Positions 43,623 to 52,685 of a stretch of 64,000 nt of DNA are shown here, piece after piece. The position numbers and the translations under genes were made by a program. Source of the DNA: Anaerocolumna sp047777345. GTDB lineage: Bacteria > Bacillota > Clostridia > Lachnospirales > Lachnospiraceae. Position 1 is the stretch's first letter. Every line of letters starts with the position of its first letter. Where the stretch lies: positions 173,540-237,539 of the forward strand of contig JBKEEJ010000004.1 in assembly GCA_047777345.1 (NCBI GenBank), in the 5' to 3' direction. Under the pieces are notes generated by a model. That model did no database searches, was not told the DNA's origin, and was given only the letters and a program-made list of their open reading frames with translations.

Positions 43623-44810
43623 ATGAAAGTTTTAGTTATTAACTGTGGAAGTTCTTCCCTGAAATATCAGTTAATTGATTCAGAAAGTGAAAAGGCACTG
43701 GCTGTTGGCCTTTGCGAAAGAATTGGAATTGACGGACGACTGAATCATACTCCTGCCGGTGGTGAAAAGGTTGTTATCGATGCCCCTATGAAAAATCATG
43801 AGGCAGCGATAAAACTGGTTCTGGATGCACTTGTTGATTCCAGACATGGGGTAATTAAGTCATTAAATGAAATCGGCGCTGTCGGACATAGAGTCGTACA
43901 TGGAGGAGAAAAATTTGCATCTTCTGTTGTAATAACCGACGAAGTAATTAAGGCAATAGAGGAATGCAATGAATTGGCGCCTTTGCATAATCCTGCCAAT
44001 TTAATTGGTATTCGTGCCTGCAAGGCTATTATGCCGAGAGTGCCTATGGTAGCTGTGTTTGATACCGCTTTCCATCAGACAATGCCTCCGAAAGCTTATC
44101 TTTATGGACTTCCCTATGAATATTATGAAAAATATAAGATAAGAAGATATGGTTTCCATGGAACCAGTCACAGCTATGTATCCAAAAAAACGGTTGAACT
44201 GTTAGGATTGGATCCCAATCACTCCAAAGTAATCGTTTGCCATTTAGGCAACGGAGCCAGCATTACCGCCGTTTTAAACGGAAAATCAGTGGATACCAGT
44301 ATGGGCTTTACTCCGCTGGAAGGCCTGATTATGGGTACCAGAAGCGGAAGTATTGATCCTGCTATTATTGAATTCATTGCCAATAAAGAAAATAAATCTA
44401 TTGAAGAAATTATGAATATTTTACAGAAAAAATCTGGTGTATACGGCTTATCTGGCGTTTCCAGCGACTTCAGGGATCTGGAGGCGGCTGCCAATGAAGG
44501 TAACGATAAAGCCAAAATAGCCAAAGATGTGTTTGCTTATCGTGTAGCAAAATACATTGGTTCTTATGCAGCGGCTATGAACGGAGTGGATGCAATTGCA
44601 TTTACTGCCGGACTGGGAGAAAATGACGCCAAAGTAAGAGCTGAAATTCTGTCTTATCTGGAATTCCTTGGTATTAAGTTAAATACTGAAAACAATAATA
44701 TCAGGGGCAAGGAAATTGTTATTTCTACCGAGGATTCAAAAGTTAAGGTTTGTGTAATTCCTACCAATGAAGAACTGGCAATTGCAAGAGAAACCGTTGC
44801 ATTGGTCTAA
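43623..44810 (+). CDS. ackA: Acetate kinase
   Basis: AckA transfers phosphate from acetyl phosphate to ADP, the main substrate-level ATP step of acetate fermentation. The 395-aa protein has the ASKHA signatures VINCGSSSLKYQLI, GHRVVHGGEKF, RRYGFHGTSHSYVS, CHLGNGASITA and FTAGLGEND. AAGGAG precedes the ATG; it is in one operon with pta. Confidence 0.98.
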   Translation: MKVLVINCGSSSLKYQLIDSESEKALAVGLCERIGIDGRLNHTPAGGEKVVIDAPMKNHEAAIKLVLDALVDSRHGVIKSLNEIGAVGHRVVHGGEKFASSVVITDEVIKAIEECNELAPLHNPANLIGIRACKAIMPRVPMVAVFDTAFHQTMPPKAYLYGLPYEYYEKYKIRRYGFHGTSHSYVSKKTVELLGLDPNHSKVIVCHLGNGASITAVLNGKSVDTSMGFTPLEGLIMGTRSGSIDPAIIEFIANKENKSIEEIMNILQKKSGVYGLSGVSSDFRDLEAAANEGNDKAKIAKDVFAYRVAKYIGSYAAAMNGVDAIAFTAGLGENDAKVRAEILSYLEFLGIKLNTENNNIRGKEIVISTEDSKVKVCVIPTNEELAIARETVALV

Positions 44811-44888
44811 AAAGTTTTTTTGTTTAGCAGGAAACCATTTGGCATTGTTATAATATACATTTTCCAGGGTGTATATTATCGGAGGACA

Positions 44889-44930
44889 TTTATCGTATGG
44901 GAAATCCGAAGAAATTTCCTGTACGATAAA
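44889..44930. repeat. 17-bp inverted repeat between ackA and yceD
   Basis: Bases 44889-44905 pair with 44914-44930 over 17 bp including two G-U, with an 8-base loop. There is no T-run on either side. It lies just before the -35 of the next promoter (44939) and could be an operator or a processing site. Confidence 0.55.
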
Positions 44931-44938
44931 AATAGTCA

Positions 44939-44967
44939 TTGACAAAACATAGTGCCCTGAATATAAT
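44939..44967 (+). promoter_or_regulatory. Consensus sigma-A promoter of yceD-rpmF
   Basis: TTGACA (44939-44944), 17-base spacer, TATAAT (44962-44967): perfect match. Confidence 0.9.
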
Positions 44968-45003
44968 ATAAGAAGTGCGAATTTTTAAAGATAGGAGATT
45001 GTC

Positions 45004-45531
45004 ATGAATATTAATTTATCCGAGATAATGTCTGTTAAAGGCAATATCAAACATATACAAGCCCCTATCGAACTTAAGAGTTTTTGCATGGAGGAGATAG
45101 AATATCCCTTTGCCAGTAAGTCTTTTGTTGATCTGACTCTAACGCACTTAGGGAACAGAAAAGTAAAGATGGAAGGCGAGGCAAAATTATCTTTATTAAT
45201 TCCGTGCAGCAGATGCCTTGAAGAGGTGGAAACCTGGTTTGATCTGAAGATATCTCAGAATTTGGATTTTAATCAGGGTTCAGAAGACCGAATTGAGGAA
45301 TTAGATGAAAAAAATTATATTAATGGATATAATCTGGATGTAGATTTATTAGTTTATAATGAAATACTTATAAACTTTCCCATGAAGGTTCTGTGTGACG
45401 AGGAATGTAAGGGTATTTGTAAAGTTTGCGGTAAGAATTTAAATAAAGGTACCTGCGACTGTGATACTTTTGTTCCCGATCCCAGAATGTCAGTTATCCG
45501 AGATATATTCAATAATTTTAAGGAGGTGTAA
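45004..45531 (+). CDS. yceD: DUF177 protein YceD
   Basis: The 175-aa protein belongs to the DUF177/YceD family, which nearly always precedes rpmF and is linked to 23S rRNA maturation or stability. Visible features: PCSRCLE, and a C-terminal zinc-binding cluster CDEECKGICKVCGKNLNKGTC. It starts 3 bases before the rpmF unit ends its spacer, with GATAGGAG before the ATG. Exact biochemical role is not settled. Confidence 0.92.
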   Translation: MNINLSEIMSVKGNIKHIQAPIELKSFCMEEIEYPFASKSFVDLTLTHLGNRKVKMEGEAKLSLLIPCSRCLEEVETWFDLKISQNLDFNQGSEDRIEELDEKNYINGYNLDVDLLVYNEILINFPMKVLCDEECKGICKVCGKNLNKGTCDCDTFVPDPRMSVIRDIFNNFKEV

Positions 45532-45533
45532 TC

Positions 45534-45716
45534 ATGGGAGCTATCTGTCCAAAGAATAAATCTTCAAGAGCAAGAAGAGACAGCCGCAGAGCAAACTGGA
45601 AAATGACTGCCCCTAACTTAGTTAAGTGCAGCAAGTGCGGAGCATTAATGATGCCACACAGAGTTTGCAAAGCTTGTGGATCTTATAATAAGAAAGAAAT
45701 CATTCCACAGGATTAA
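45534..45716 (+). CDS. rpmF: 50S ribosomal protein L32
   Basis: A 60-aa L32 with the zinc form: CSKC and CKAC. The N-terminal SSRARRDSRRANWKM block is typical. AAGGAGGT lies inside the end of yceD, with only two bases between the yceD stop and the ATG, so the two are coupled. plsX, which often follows, is absent here. Confidence 0.97.
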   Translation: MGAICPKNKSSRARRDSRRANWKMTAPNLVKCSKCGALMMPHRVCKACGSYNKKEIIPQD

Positions 45717-45824
45717 TTATTAATATGCTAATAAAATCAAGGGTTTCAATAATAATTCGACCCTTGATTTTTTTCTGTTTTAACCCAATTATAACCTAAT
45801 TTGAATTTAACAATAAGTGTACGG

Positions 45825-46295
45825 TTATTCATTTAACATTGATAGATTTACAGGACGCATTAGTGGAAACATCCTATTCCCCAACCAGATATCGGAGGCA
45901 TACCATATTCCATAGCTGTAATATAATCATTGCCCATAACCATTGCTTCTTCATCTCCATCGGCTTTCAGTCTGGCCTGTTCCGTAAGTCGTTTTTTCTG
46001 CTCAATTGGATTCACAAGTCCCGAATAAGCATTTATAACTTCGGCACCGTTGATGATTAATTGGAATCGGTCAACAATATCCGGATTATTGTCATTTACA
46101 GGTGCCAAAGGCGATAGGAAGGTAGGGTGCTCTGTCAAAAAAGTTGGATTAATAATTTTAGGACGACTTACTTTTTTTTATAATAAATCAATTAAATTGC
46201 CATATCCTAAATGATGAATGTCCATTTCGGATTCGAATTCAATATTTCTACTTTTAATTTCGGCTAAAAGTTCCTCTTAGCTTTCTAAAGGAATG
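45825..46295 (-). pseudogene. lysS: Decayed lysyl-tRNA synthetase (class II LysRS) C-terminal fragment
   Basis: Read on the minus strand, the sequence matches the C-terminal third of class II LysRS: HHLGYGNLIDLL, RPKIINPTFLTEHPTFLSPLAP, AEVINAYSGLVNPIEQ, EQARLKADGDEEAMVM and EYGMPPISGWGIG. It is broken in at least four ways. The N-terminal two thirds are missing, a TAA interrupts near LESxEELL, and another TAA replaces the residue after IDLL. Motif 3 (IDRLVM...) is deleted after GWGIG with a frame change, after which only FPLMRPV of the C-terminus remains. A functional lysS must exist elsewhere. The left end is fixed by the tail stop; the right end is approximate. Confidence 0.85.
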
Positions 46296-46311
46296 CAAAT
46301 ACACCGAAACA

Positions 46312-46359
46312 AAAAGACGTGTTGAACGCTAACAAAAGATAGCATAAAACACGTCTTTT
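46312..46359 (-). terminator. Terminator of the 57-aa protein gene
   Basis: A perfect 12-bp stem (46312-46323 with 46348-46359) with an inner GCTA/TAGC pair; on the minus strand it ends in a TTTTTG run. Confidence 0.7.
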
Positions 46360-46386
46360 GAAAACAAATATTTATTTATTCTTTAT

Positions 46387-46560
46387 TTAGTTTCCGCCAG
46401 GGCCGTCGCGTCTTTCCCGATTATCTTCACCGGTGCTGTCAATACTGGTAATGGAAGGATTTTTATTGATGTCGATTCTTCCGGGTGTTTTGTTTGTGGA
46501 TTTGTCAGATGAGGAATTTGACGTTGAATTTGCCGAACCCTTGTTTTTGATTTTTGCCAT
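46387..46560 (-). CDS. 57-aa hydrophilic, probably disordered protein
   Basis: Minus strand, ATG at 46560 with AGGAG (46570-46566) five bases away. The product starts MAKIKNKGSANSTSNSSSDK and is rich in Ser, Asn, Lys and Asp, with no hydrophobic core and no cysteine. I know no family. A strong ribosome binding site and a terminator 28 bases downstream argue that it is expressed. The composition recalls small spore or stress proteins, but that is a guess. Confidence 0.65.
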   Translation of the reverse strand: MAKIKNKGSANSTSNSSSDKSTNKTPGRIDINKNPSITSIDSTGEDNRERRDGPGGN

Positions 46561-46698
46561 AATAACTCCTTTCTTTTACATAAGTAATTAAACTTACTGT
46601 ACAGGAGTTATTATAATTCATTTTTTTAATATTATACTTAATATTATTATATAAATATTATATACTTATAAATATAGTGTTAAACTCACAGTTTATAA

Positions 46699-48027
46699 TT
46701 ATATTGAGTCAATTTCGCTGTCATTTATAACTATGGCAGCTTTGCTGTTTAAGATATAGCGAAGAATGGATTTGACGTAAGTATTTTGTTGATTCGGGTC
46801 TGAAAAAAACTTATCTGTCAATTCAAAATATGTTAATTTGTCCGTAAATGTAAATTTAAATTCGGGAGTAATAATGCATTCTGTCTGGGGAAGAAAACGC
46901 CCTTGTTTTTTTATATAGCAGTTGGCTGGCTTTGCTTTTACTTTATAATCTTTATCTACATACATGGCGACACTTTTATGAATGGCCGTATCTTCCATGG
47001 GAAGGTAGTAATAATCTTTGTAATTTTCGAAAAAATACTTAAGCTCTCCGTCAAATACAGGAAGCTTTACGGTAAGCATATTATTTTTTACCAAAAGCCG
47101 GATAGAAGATATATCTTTAAAGCTTTTATGATACCCTGATTCGGTATCACATTGTGGTAATGGGCAAAGTAAGGCAAGGGGTTGGGGCAGACTAAAGGAT
47201 AGCAAGGTTTCCATACATAAAAATGAAGATTGTTTAAGGCCCGAATGAAAAGATAGTTGACCCATTTGGCCTGTAAAAACGGATTCTTCCCTTGTCTGAA
47301 TGTTCTGATAAGAGCAATTTTCAAATATATCCAGGTAATAAAGAATATCAGCTATTTGTATTAAATTTTTTACATCTTCCAGATTATGCAGTAAAATAAT
47401 CTGGGATAATTCTTCGGAACTTAATTTTTTCGTATCATCCTTACTGATTGGAGTTAAACTATTATTATTGGCTTTGGGAGCCGGTTCCGTATGTGAGCTT
47501 TTCTGCAATAATTTTTCGTACTGTAATTTACCCAGATAGTTGGCATAAATTTGAATCAGGTCTTCCCCGCTGAAGGTATCAGTCCGTTTAATGCCTAAAA
47601 ATTTTTCAATGGTCTTTAATTTATAGTTTGATAAAGGCAACACCCTTTTTATCTTTTGGATTTTTTTATATATATCATAACTTTCAATTTGGTCAAAGGA
47701 AAAATTTAAATTATATTTTTTGCACTTTTGCTGAATAAAAGGAATATCAAAGCCGGTTCCGTTATAGTGAATCAGACGCTTAAAGGATTTGACCACTTGA
47801 AAAAAAGCCTCTAAAATCTGTGGTTCGCTGTTTAAATCGTCGGCAAGCCACTGAGTTACCTGCCAGTCCTTATCTTTATAATACATACATCCGATTAAAT
47901 ACAGATAGGATGTATTAGAAGAAAAGCCTGTGGTTTCTATGTCAAAAAAAAGAATATCTTTCCAGTCGTAGGGAGCCATGACAGGATAAGATGGATTAAT
48001 GTTTATTTTATTGGTAAAGGTTTTCAT
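46699..48027 (-). CDS. YprB-type RNase H-like (DEDD exonuclease fold) protein
   Basis: The 442-aa protein has a DEDD-superfamily nuclease domain at about residues 25-240: FFDIETTGF (first D, E), HYNGTGFDIPF (second D) and LHNLEDVKNL (third D). It matches the YprB ribonuclease H-like family found next to recombination or helicase genes in Firmicutes. The C-terminal ~190 residues are of unknown role. Substrate (DNA or RNA) is not known. AGGTG is 5 bases before the ATG. Confidence 0.85.
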   Translation of the reverse strand: MKTFTNKININPSYPVMAPYDWKDILFFDIETTGFSSNTSYLYLIGCMYYKDKDWQVTQWLADDLNSEPQILEAFFQVVKSFKRLIHYNGTGFDIPFIQQKCKKYNLNFSFDQIESYDIYKKIQKIKRVLPLSNYKLKTIEKFLGIKRTDTFSGEDLIQIYANYLGKLQYEKLLQKSSHTEPAPKANNNSLTPISKDDTKKLSSEELSQIILLHNLEDVKNLIQIADILYYLDIFENCSYQNIQTREESVFTGQMGQLSFHSGLKQSSFLCMETLLSFSLPQPLALLCPLPQCDTESGYHKSFKDISSIRLLVKNNMLTVKLPVFDGELKYFFENYKDYYYLPMEDTAIHKSVAMYVDKDYKVKAKPANCYIKKQGRFLPQTECIITPEFKFTFTDKLTYFELTDKFFSDPNQQNTYVKSILRYILNSKAAIVINDSEIDSI

Positions 48028-48379
48028 ATTAACACCTGTGTTTTTCGTAAATTTAATAATATCCCTGCTTTTATCCCAGCTTTGCAGATTTTTTATACTT
48101 CAGCAAAGCCCTTCGGATAAGATGGGTATGCGTCTTTAGAAGAATATATCACTTAACAGCACGTCAACGTCAAAGTGTCCCATTGGGAAACTCTTTCTTG
48201 TATAATTGTATCATAAATACTCTACTTTACAAGTGAAGAATATGAATGTAAAATATCTGTGTATTTTGTGTGACAAATATGGTAAAATATGCATAATATC
48301 ATGCGTAATAACTGCTGGCATGGAGTTGGAGTAAAGTTTTACTGTCTGTATTGAATAATCTGATTAAGGACGGATTTTC
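48028..48379. other. Divergent intergenic region (352 bp)
   Basis: Contains a minus-strand promoter for the YprB gene (TTGTAA, 16-base spacer, TACAAT at 48232-48205) and a weaker plus-strand candidate for the Cls fusion gene (GTGACA 48270-48275, 16-base spacer, CATAAT 48292-48297). No coding sequence or RNA was seen. Confidence 0.5.
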
Positions 48380-50875
48380 ATGTGGAATTTAAAAGTTTTT
48401 GATCTGGACTTATTAAATATTTTTTACAATTTTGTTATTTACTCTTTTATCGGATGGATTTATGAAAGCTTATATGTGTCCATGAATAAGAAAACATGGG
48501 TAAACAGAGGATTTTTAAATGGCCCTATCATACCTATATATGGAGCGGGAGCCACCTTAATATATATGGCACTTTGGCAGTACCGAAAACAGTATTTGCT
48601 GGTATTTGTCGGAGGCATGATTTTAGCTACTTTACTTGAATATGTGACTTCTTTTTTTATGGAATTGTTTTTTCATGCAAAATGGTGGGATTACAGTGAT
48701 TTTAAGTTTAATATAAATGGCAGGGTGTGTTTGCCGGTTTCCCTGTTCTGGGGACTGTTATCCATTCTTTTGATAGAATTGATTCAACCCCGTATGGTAA
48801 AACTAATCGAAGCCATTCCGGAAACTCCCGGTGAATATGCGGGATATGTTATATTGCTGTTAATATTAACCGATACAAGTATTACAATCGTACATACTTT
48901 GCAGTTAGACAGGATTCTGTCAGAATTGCAAAGAATTAAAGGCGATTTTTTGGATTATCTTGACAAATTCAAAATATATGGAAACAGAGAGGAATTAAGG
49001 CAAAAAATATCGGCTTATAAGCCTGCCGAATTAATAGAGAATGTTCGTTTATTTTTCGATGAAAACAAGGATAAATTAATTGAAAGAAATAAATTAATCG
49101 AAGGATTTGACATAAAAAAACTGCGTACAGATTTGGAAAACCATATGAAAGAATATCTGGGCAAACTGCAGTCAGGAGTAAACAAAACAAGTTACGTTCA
49201 AAGGCGTTTGTTAAAAGCCTTTCCGGGATTGCGATTTAAAAGACATGAGCTGGAGTTAACAAGTTTAAGAGAAAGATTGAGAAAAGGTATCAGTAAAGAG
49301 AGGTGGCGAGAAATGAGCAATATTTTACATGACGATATTAAGGGAACCACCAAAAGTTATTTAAGCGGTTTTTTGCGGGTTACTTTGGTTGGAGCATTGG
49401 TAATCGGTCAATTTGTGGCTCTTTTCATGCTTACATACTGGCTTAGCGAATCGACGATTTATATTTATCTGATTATTGAGATATTAAGTATTTTTATTAT
49501 CATCGGTCTTGTTAATGACAACCGGAGCCCTTCCTATAAAATAGGCTGGATTTGCATTGTGCTCATATTGCCTTTGACCGGACATATTATGTATGCCTTA
49601 TGGGGCAAAGCCGGTACCAAGAAAAAAATTGAAAAACAGGTGTTGGCTAAGTTAAATCATGGTTATCAGTATCTGCATTACGATCCAAAACTGGCTGAAG
49701 AATTTGCCGAAAAGTATCCGATGAAATGCAGGATGTCAAGATATATGGAAACTCAGCATTTTCCATTATTTAAAAATAACCATGTCACATATTATCCTAT
49801 GGGTGAAGATACCTTTAAGGCAATTTTTGAGGATATAAAAAAGGCGGAAAAGTTTATTCTGATTAATTTCTTTATTGTCGGCCAGGGCGTATTATGGGAT
49901 AATATGCACAAACTTCTCTTAGACAAAATCCATCAGGGCGTACGAGTTATGTTTATGTATGATGATTTTGGCGCAACGCTTAGGACTCCGACGAATTTTA
50001 AAAGAACCCTGGAAGCGGAAGGATTTGAAATTGGCGTATTTAATCCAATCCATAAGTATACCGAAAAACTTTACTTAAACTACCGGAGTCATCAAAAAAT
50101 CATAGTAATAGACGGCAACATAGGATATACCGGAGGCATGAATCTGGCAGATGAGTATGTCAATCTGATACAGCGGTTTGGCAAATGGAAAGACAATGCG
50201 GTCAGAGTGGAAGGGGATGCTGTCTGGGGGCTTACCGTTACTTTCCTGCAGATGTGGGAAATCTGCAATCCTCAGACTGTGATTGATTATGATATATTCC
50301 GTCCCACAAAAGCATTTCCGCCCAACGACGTATATTGCCATGTAATTTCGGATGGACCGGCCAATAATCCCAATAACCCAATCGAAAGTATTTACATGCA
50401 AATTATCCATTATGCAAGAAAGTTTGTTTATATAACCACACCGTATCTCATTATTGAGGATAACATGAAACAGGCGCTGATTACGGCGGTAAAAAGTGGT
50501 GTTGATGTTCGGATTATTACTCCTTATATTCCGGATAAAAAGAATGTGAAATGTCTGACCAATTATAACTATGGTCAGCTTTTGGAAGCAGGAGTTAAGA
50601 TTTATGAATATCAGCCGGGATTTATCCATGCCAAGACCATTATTAATGAAGATTGTGGCATTGTTGGCACCATCAATATGGATTACCGCAGTTTTTATCT
50701 GCATTACGAATGCGGCCTCTGGATATGCAATAAGGAAGTCATTGATGTAATTAAGGATGATTTGCAGAATACCATGGATGTCAGTGTGGAAATAACCTAT
50801 CAGCAATGGAAAAACAGGCCATGGTACTTAAAAACTTATCAGAGAATACTTAATCTGTTTTCAACTCTGTTATAA
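48380..50875 (+). CDS. Fusion of a CmpB-type membrane domain (PF06541-like) with cardiolipin synthase
   Basis: One continuous 831-aa frame holds two proteins. Residues about 10-165 match the putative ABC-transporter type IV (CmpB) membrane family: YSFIGWIYESLY, NRGFLNGPIIPIYG, EYVTSFFMELFF, WWDYSDFKFNINGRVCL. A helical linker follows to about 310. Residues about 325-831 are a bacterial cardiolipin synthase with two N-terminal TMs (about 328-405) and two phospholipase D motifs, H571xK in SHQKIIVID and H750xK in FIHAKTII. These transfer a phosphatidyl group from one phosphatidylglycerol to another. A possible internal start at ATG 49313, with GAGAGG upstream, would make a free Cls. Confidence 0.85.
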   Translation: MWNLKVFDLDLLNIFYNFVIYSFIGWIYESLYVSMNKKTWVNRGFLNGPIIPIYGAGATLIYMALWQYRKQYLLVFVGGMILATLLEYVTSFFMELFFHAKWWDYSDFKFNINGRVCLPVSLFWGLLSILLIELIQPRMVKLIEAIPETPGEYAGYVILLLILTDTSITIVHTLQLDRILSELQRIKGDFLDYLDKFKIYGNREELRQKISAYKPAELIENVRLFFDENKDKLIERNKLIEGFDIKKLRTDLENHMKEYLGKLQSGVNKTSYVQRRLLKAFPGLRFKRHELELTSLRERLRKGISKERWREMSNILHDDIKGTTKSYLSGFLRVTLVGALVIGQFVALFMLTYWLSESTIYIYLIIEILSIFIIIGLVNDNRSPSYKIGWICIVLILPLTGHIMYALWGKAGTKKKIEKQVLAKLNHGYQYLHYDPKLAEEFAEKYPMKCRMSRYMETQHFPLFKNNHVTYYPMGEDTFKAIFEDIKKAEKFILINFFIVGQGVLWDNMHKLLLDKIHQGVRVMFMYDDFGATLRTPTNFKRTLEAEGFEIGVFNPIHKYTEKLYLNYRSHQKIIVIDGNIGYTGGMNLADEYVNLIQRFGKWKDNAVRVEGDAVWGLTVTFLQMWEICNPQTVIDYDIFRPTKAFPPNDVYCHVISDGPANNPNNPIESIYMQIIHYARKFVYITTPYLIIEDNMKQALITAVKSGVDVRIITPYIPDKKNVKCLTNYNYGQLLEAGVKIYEYQPGFIHAKTIINEDCGIVGTINMDYRSFYLHYECGLWICNKEVIDVIKDDLQNTMDVSVEITYQQWKNRPWYLKTYQRILNLFSTLL

Positions 50876-50882
50876 TCCAAAA

Positions 50883-50896
50883 CGAACACCTGTTTT
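50883..50896 (+). promoter_or_regulatory. Candidate LexA (SOS) box before ruvA
   Basis: CGAACACCTGTTTT fits the Firmicutes SOS box pattern (CGAAC-N4-GTTC) with the last half-site base changed. It lies 8 bases upstream of the -35 of the ruvA promoter. Confidence 0.45.
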
Positions 50897-50904
50897 GAAA
50901 GCTC

Positions 50905-50948
50905 TTGCTTAATTACTTTATTAAGGTTATAATAAAGTTAATTAAGCA
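50905..50948 (+). promoter_or_regulatory. ruvA promoter within an inverted repeat
   Basis: TTGCTT (50905-50910), 17-base spacer, TATAAT (50928-50933). Arms 50906-50923 and 50930-50948 pair over about 18 bp with one bulge, so the promoter lies inside a palindrome. Confidence 0.5.
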
Positions 50949-50975
50949 GGACTCATTAGAAAGGCTAGGTATTAT

Positions 50976-51599
50976 ATGATATCATACATAAAAGGTGAAT
51001 TGGCAGAAATAAAGGAAGACAGTATTGTAATTGAGGCAAACGGCCTGGGTTACGAAGTCCGAATGCCCCTTTCTTCCATAGACAATCTGCCTGAGGTTGG
51101 AAGCCAGATAAAAGTTTATACTTATTTATATGTCAGGGAAGACGTAATTGGTTTATTCGGATTCTTGTCCCGGGATGACCTTAATGTGTTTAAATTATTA
51201 ATTACGGTAAATGGAATTGGACCGAAGGGGGCATTGGGAATACTATCCTCACTTACAGCGGATGATCTGCGGTTTGCCGTCCTTTCTGATGATGTAAAGA
51301 CCATAGCGAAAGCGCCTGGGATTGGTGCCAAAACAGCCAGTAAGCTAATCCTTGAATTAAAAGACAAGTTAAAACTTGCGGATGCATTTGAACAAAGACT
51401 GGAAAACAGTCTGGAAGAACAAAAGGAAGCCAAAGTTAATGATTTAAGCCTATCCGATGTCCGCAGGGAAGCCATCGAAGCCCTGGTTGTTTTAGGCTAT
51501 TCCCGGACGGATGCCGCAAAAACGGTAAGAAACATTAAGATTACAGAGGGTATGACCTCTGAGGATGTTTTAAAACAAAGTTTAAAAAGATTAGTATAG
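50976..51599 (+). CDS. ruvA: Holliday junction branch migration protein RuvA
   Basis: RuvA binds four-way junctions and loads RuvB. The 207-aa protein has the OB domain (about 1-62), helix-hairpin-helix motifs (VNGIGPKGALGIL and APGIGAKTASKLILELK at about 70-130) and the C-terminal RuvB-binding domain (RREAIEALVVLGYS). ruvB follows after 17 bases. Confidence 0.97.
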   Translation: MISYIKGELAEIKEDSIVIEANGLGYEVRMPLSSIDNLPEVGSQIKVYTYLYVREDVIGLFGFLSRDDLNVFKLLITVNGIGPKGALGILSSLTADDLRFAVLSDDVKTIAKAPGIGAKTASKLILELKDKLKLADAFEQRLENSLEEQKEAKVNDLSLSDVRREAIEALVVLGYSRTDAAKTVRNIKITEGMTSEDVLKQSLKRLV

Positions 51600-51616
51600 A
51601 AATTACGGGTGTCTAA

Positions 51617-52606
51617 ATGGGAAAACGTATTATTACTACAGAAATAATAGATGAAGATAAAAAAATAGAAAATACTTTAAGGCCAAAGTTTCTGAAAGAT
51701 TACATAGGCCAGACTAAGGCCAAGGAAAATCTGAAAGTGTATATAGAGGCTGCCAAGAAGCGGAAAGAAAGTCTGGACCACGTTCTTTTTTATGGGCCGC
51801 CGGGCCTGGGAAAAACTACTTTGGCCGGTATTATAGCCAATGAAATGAATGTAAACTTAAAAGTAACTTCAGGACCTGCCATTGAAAAACCGGGAGAAAT
51901 GGCTGCAATACTTAATAATCTCCAGGAAGGCGATGTCCTGTTTGTAGATGAGATTCACCGGCTGAACCGGCAGGTAGAGGAACTTTTGTACCCTGCTATG
52001 GAGGATTTTGTTATTGATGTTGTAATCGGGAAAGGTGCTTCCGCAAAATCCATACGAATTGACCTGCCAAAATTTACTCTGGTTGGTGCCACTACCAGAG
52101 CCGGCATGCTTACGCCTCCTTTAAGGGACCGTTTTGGAGTGGTAAACCGGCTGGAATTTTATACGGTGGAAGAGTTAAAGGAAATTATATGCCGTTCAGC
52201 CCAGGTACTTAATGTAAAAATAGACGAGGAAGGGGCAATGGAATTAGCCAGACGTTCCAGAGGGACTCCAAGACTGGCAAACCGTCTGTTAAAAAGAGTG
52301 CGGGATTTTGCTCAGGTCAAATATGACGGGTATATAACAAAAGAAGTGGCAGAATTTGCCCTGGATTTACTGGAAGTGGACAAGTTAGGCCTTGATAATA
52401 CCGACAGAGAAATATTGCTTACTATGATTGAAAAATTCGGCGGAGGACCGGTTGGAATAGAAACTGTGGCAACTACCATCGGTGAGGATGCAGGAACTAT
52501 CGAAGAGGTTTATGAGCCTTATCTGGTTCAAAACGGGCTGATTTTACGAACACCAAGAGGAAGAGTTGTATCGGATTTAGCTTACAGGCACTTAGGACTT
52601 CGTTAA
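51617..52606 (+). CDS. ruvB: Holliday junction branch migration helicase RuvB
   Basis: The 329-aa AAA+ motor drives branch migration with RuvA. Walker A is GPPGLGKTTLA, Walker B DEIHRLN, sensor 1 ATTRAGML, and the arginine finger block RDRFG follows. The winged-helix domain at the C-terminus includes GGGPVGIETVA and YLGL-like ends. It forms an operon with ruvA; no ruvC is near. Confidence 0.98.
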   Translation: MGKRIITTEIIDEDKKIENTLRPKFLKDYIGQTKAKENLKVYIEAAKKRKESLDHVLFYGPPGLGKTTLAGIIANEMNVNLKVTSGPAIEKPGEMAAILNNLQEGDVLFVDEIHRLNRQVEELLYPAMEDFVIDVVIGKGASAKSIRIDLPKFTLVGATTRAGMLTPPLRDRFGVVNRLEFYTVEELKEIICRSAQVLNVKIDEEGAMELARRSRGTPRLANRLLKRVRDFAQVKYDGYITKEVAEFALDLLEVDKLGLDNTDREILLTMIEKFGGGPVGIETVATTIGEDAGTIEEVYEPYLVQNGLILRTPRGRVVSDLAYRHLGLR

Positions 52607-52685
52607 GAAAAGCTTGTGTAACAGAAAGAGATGGTTTATAATACAATAAAAGGGCGGGTTTATATTAACTCTGAGGAGCGATTAC

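Noticed and set aside
50075..50806. 243-codon minus-strand frame inside the Cls gene
   Set aside because: It lies wholly opposite the two HKD motifs of a clearly real gene, and its composition (Ile/Asn/His) has no recognisable family.
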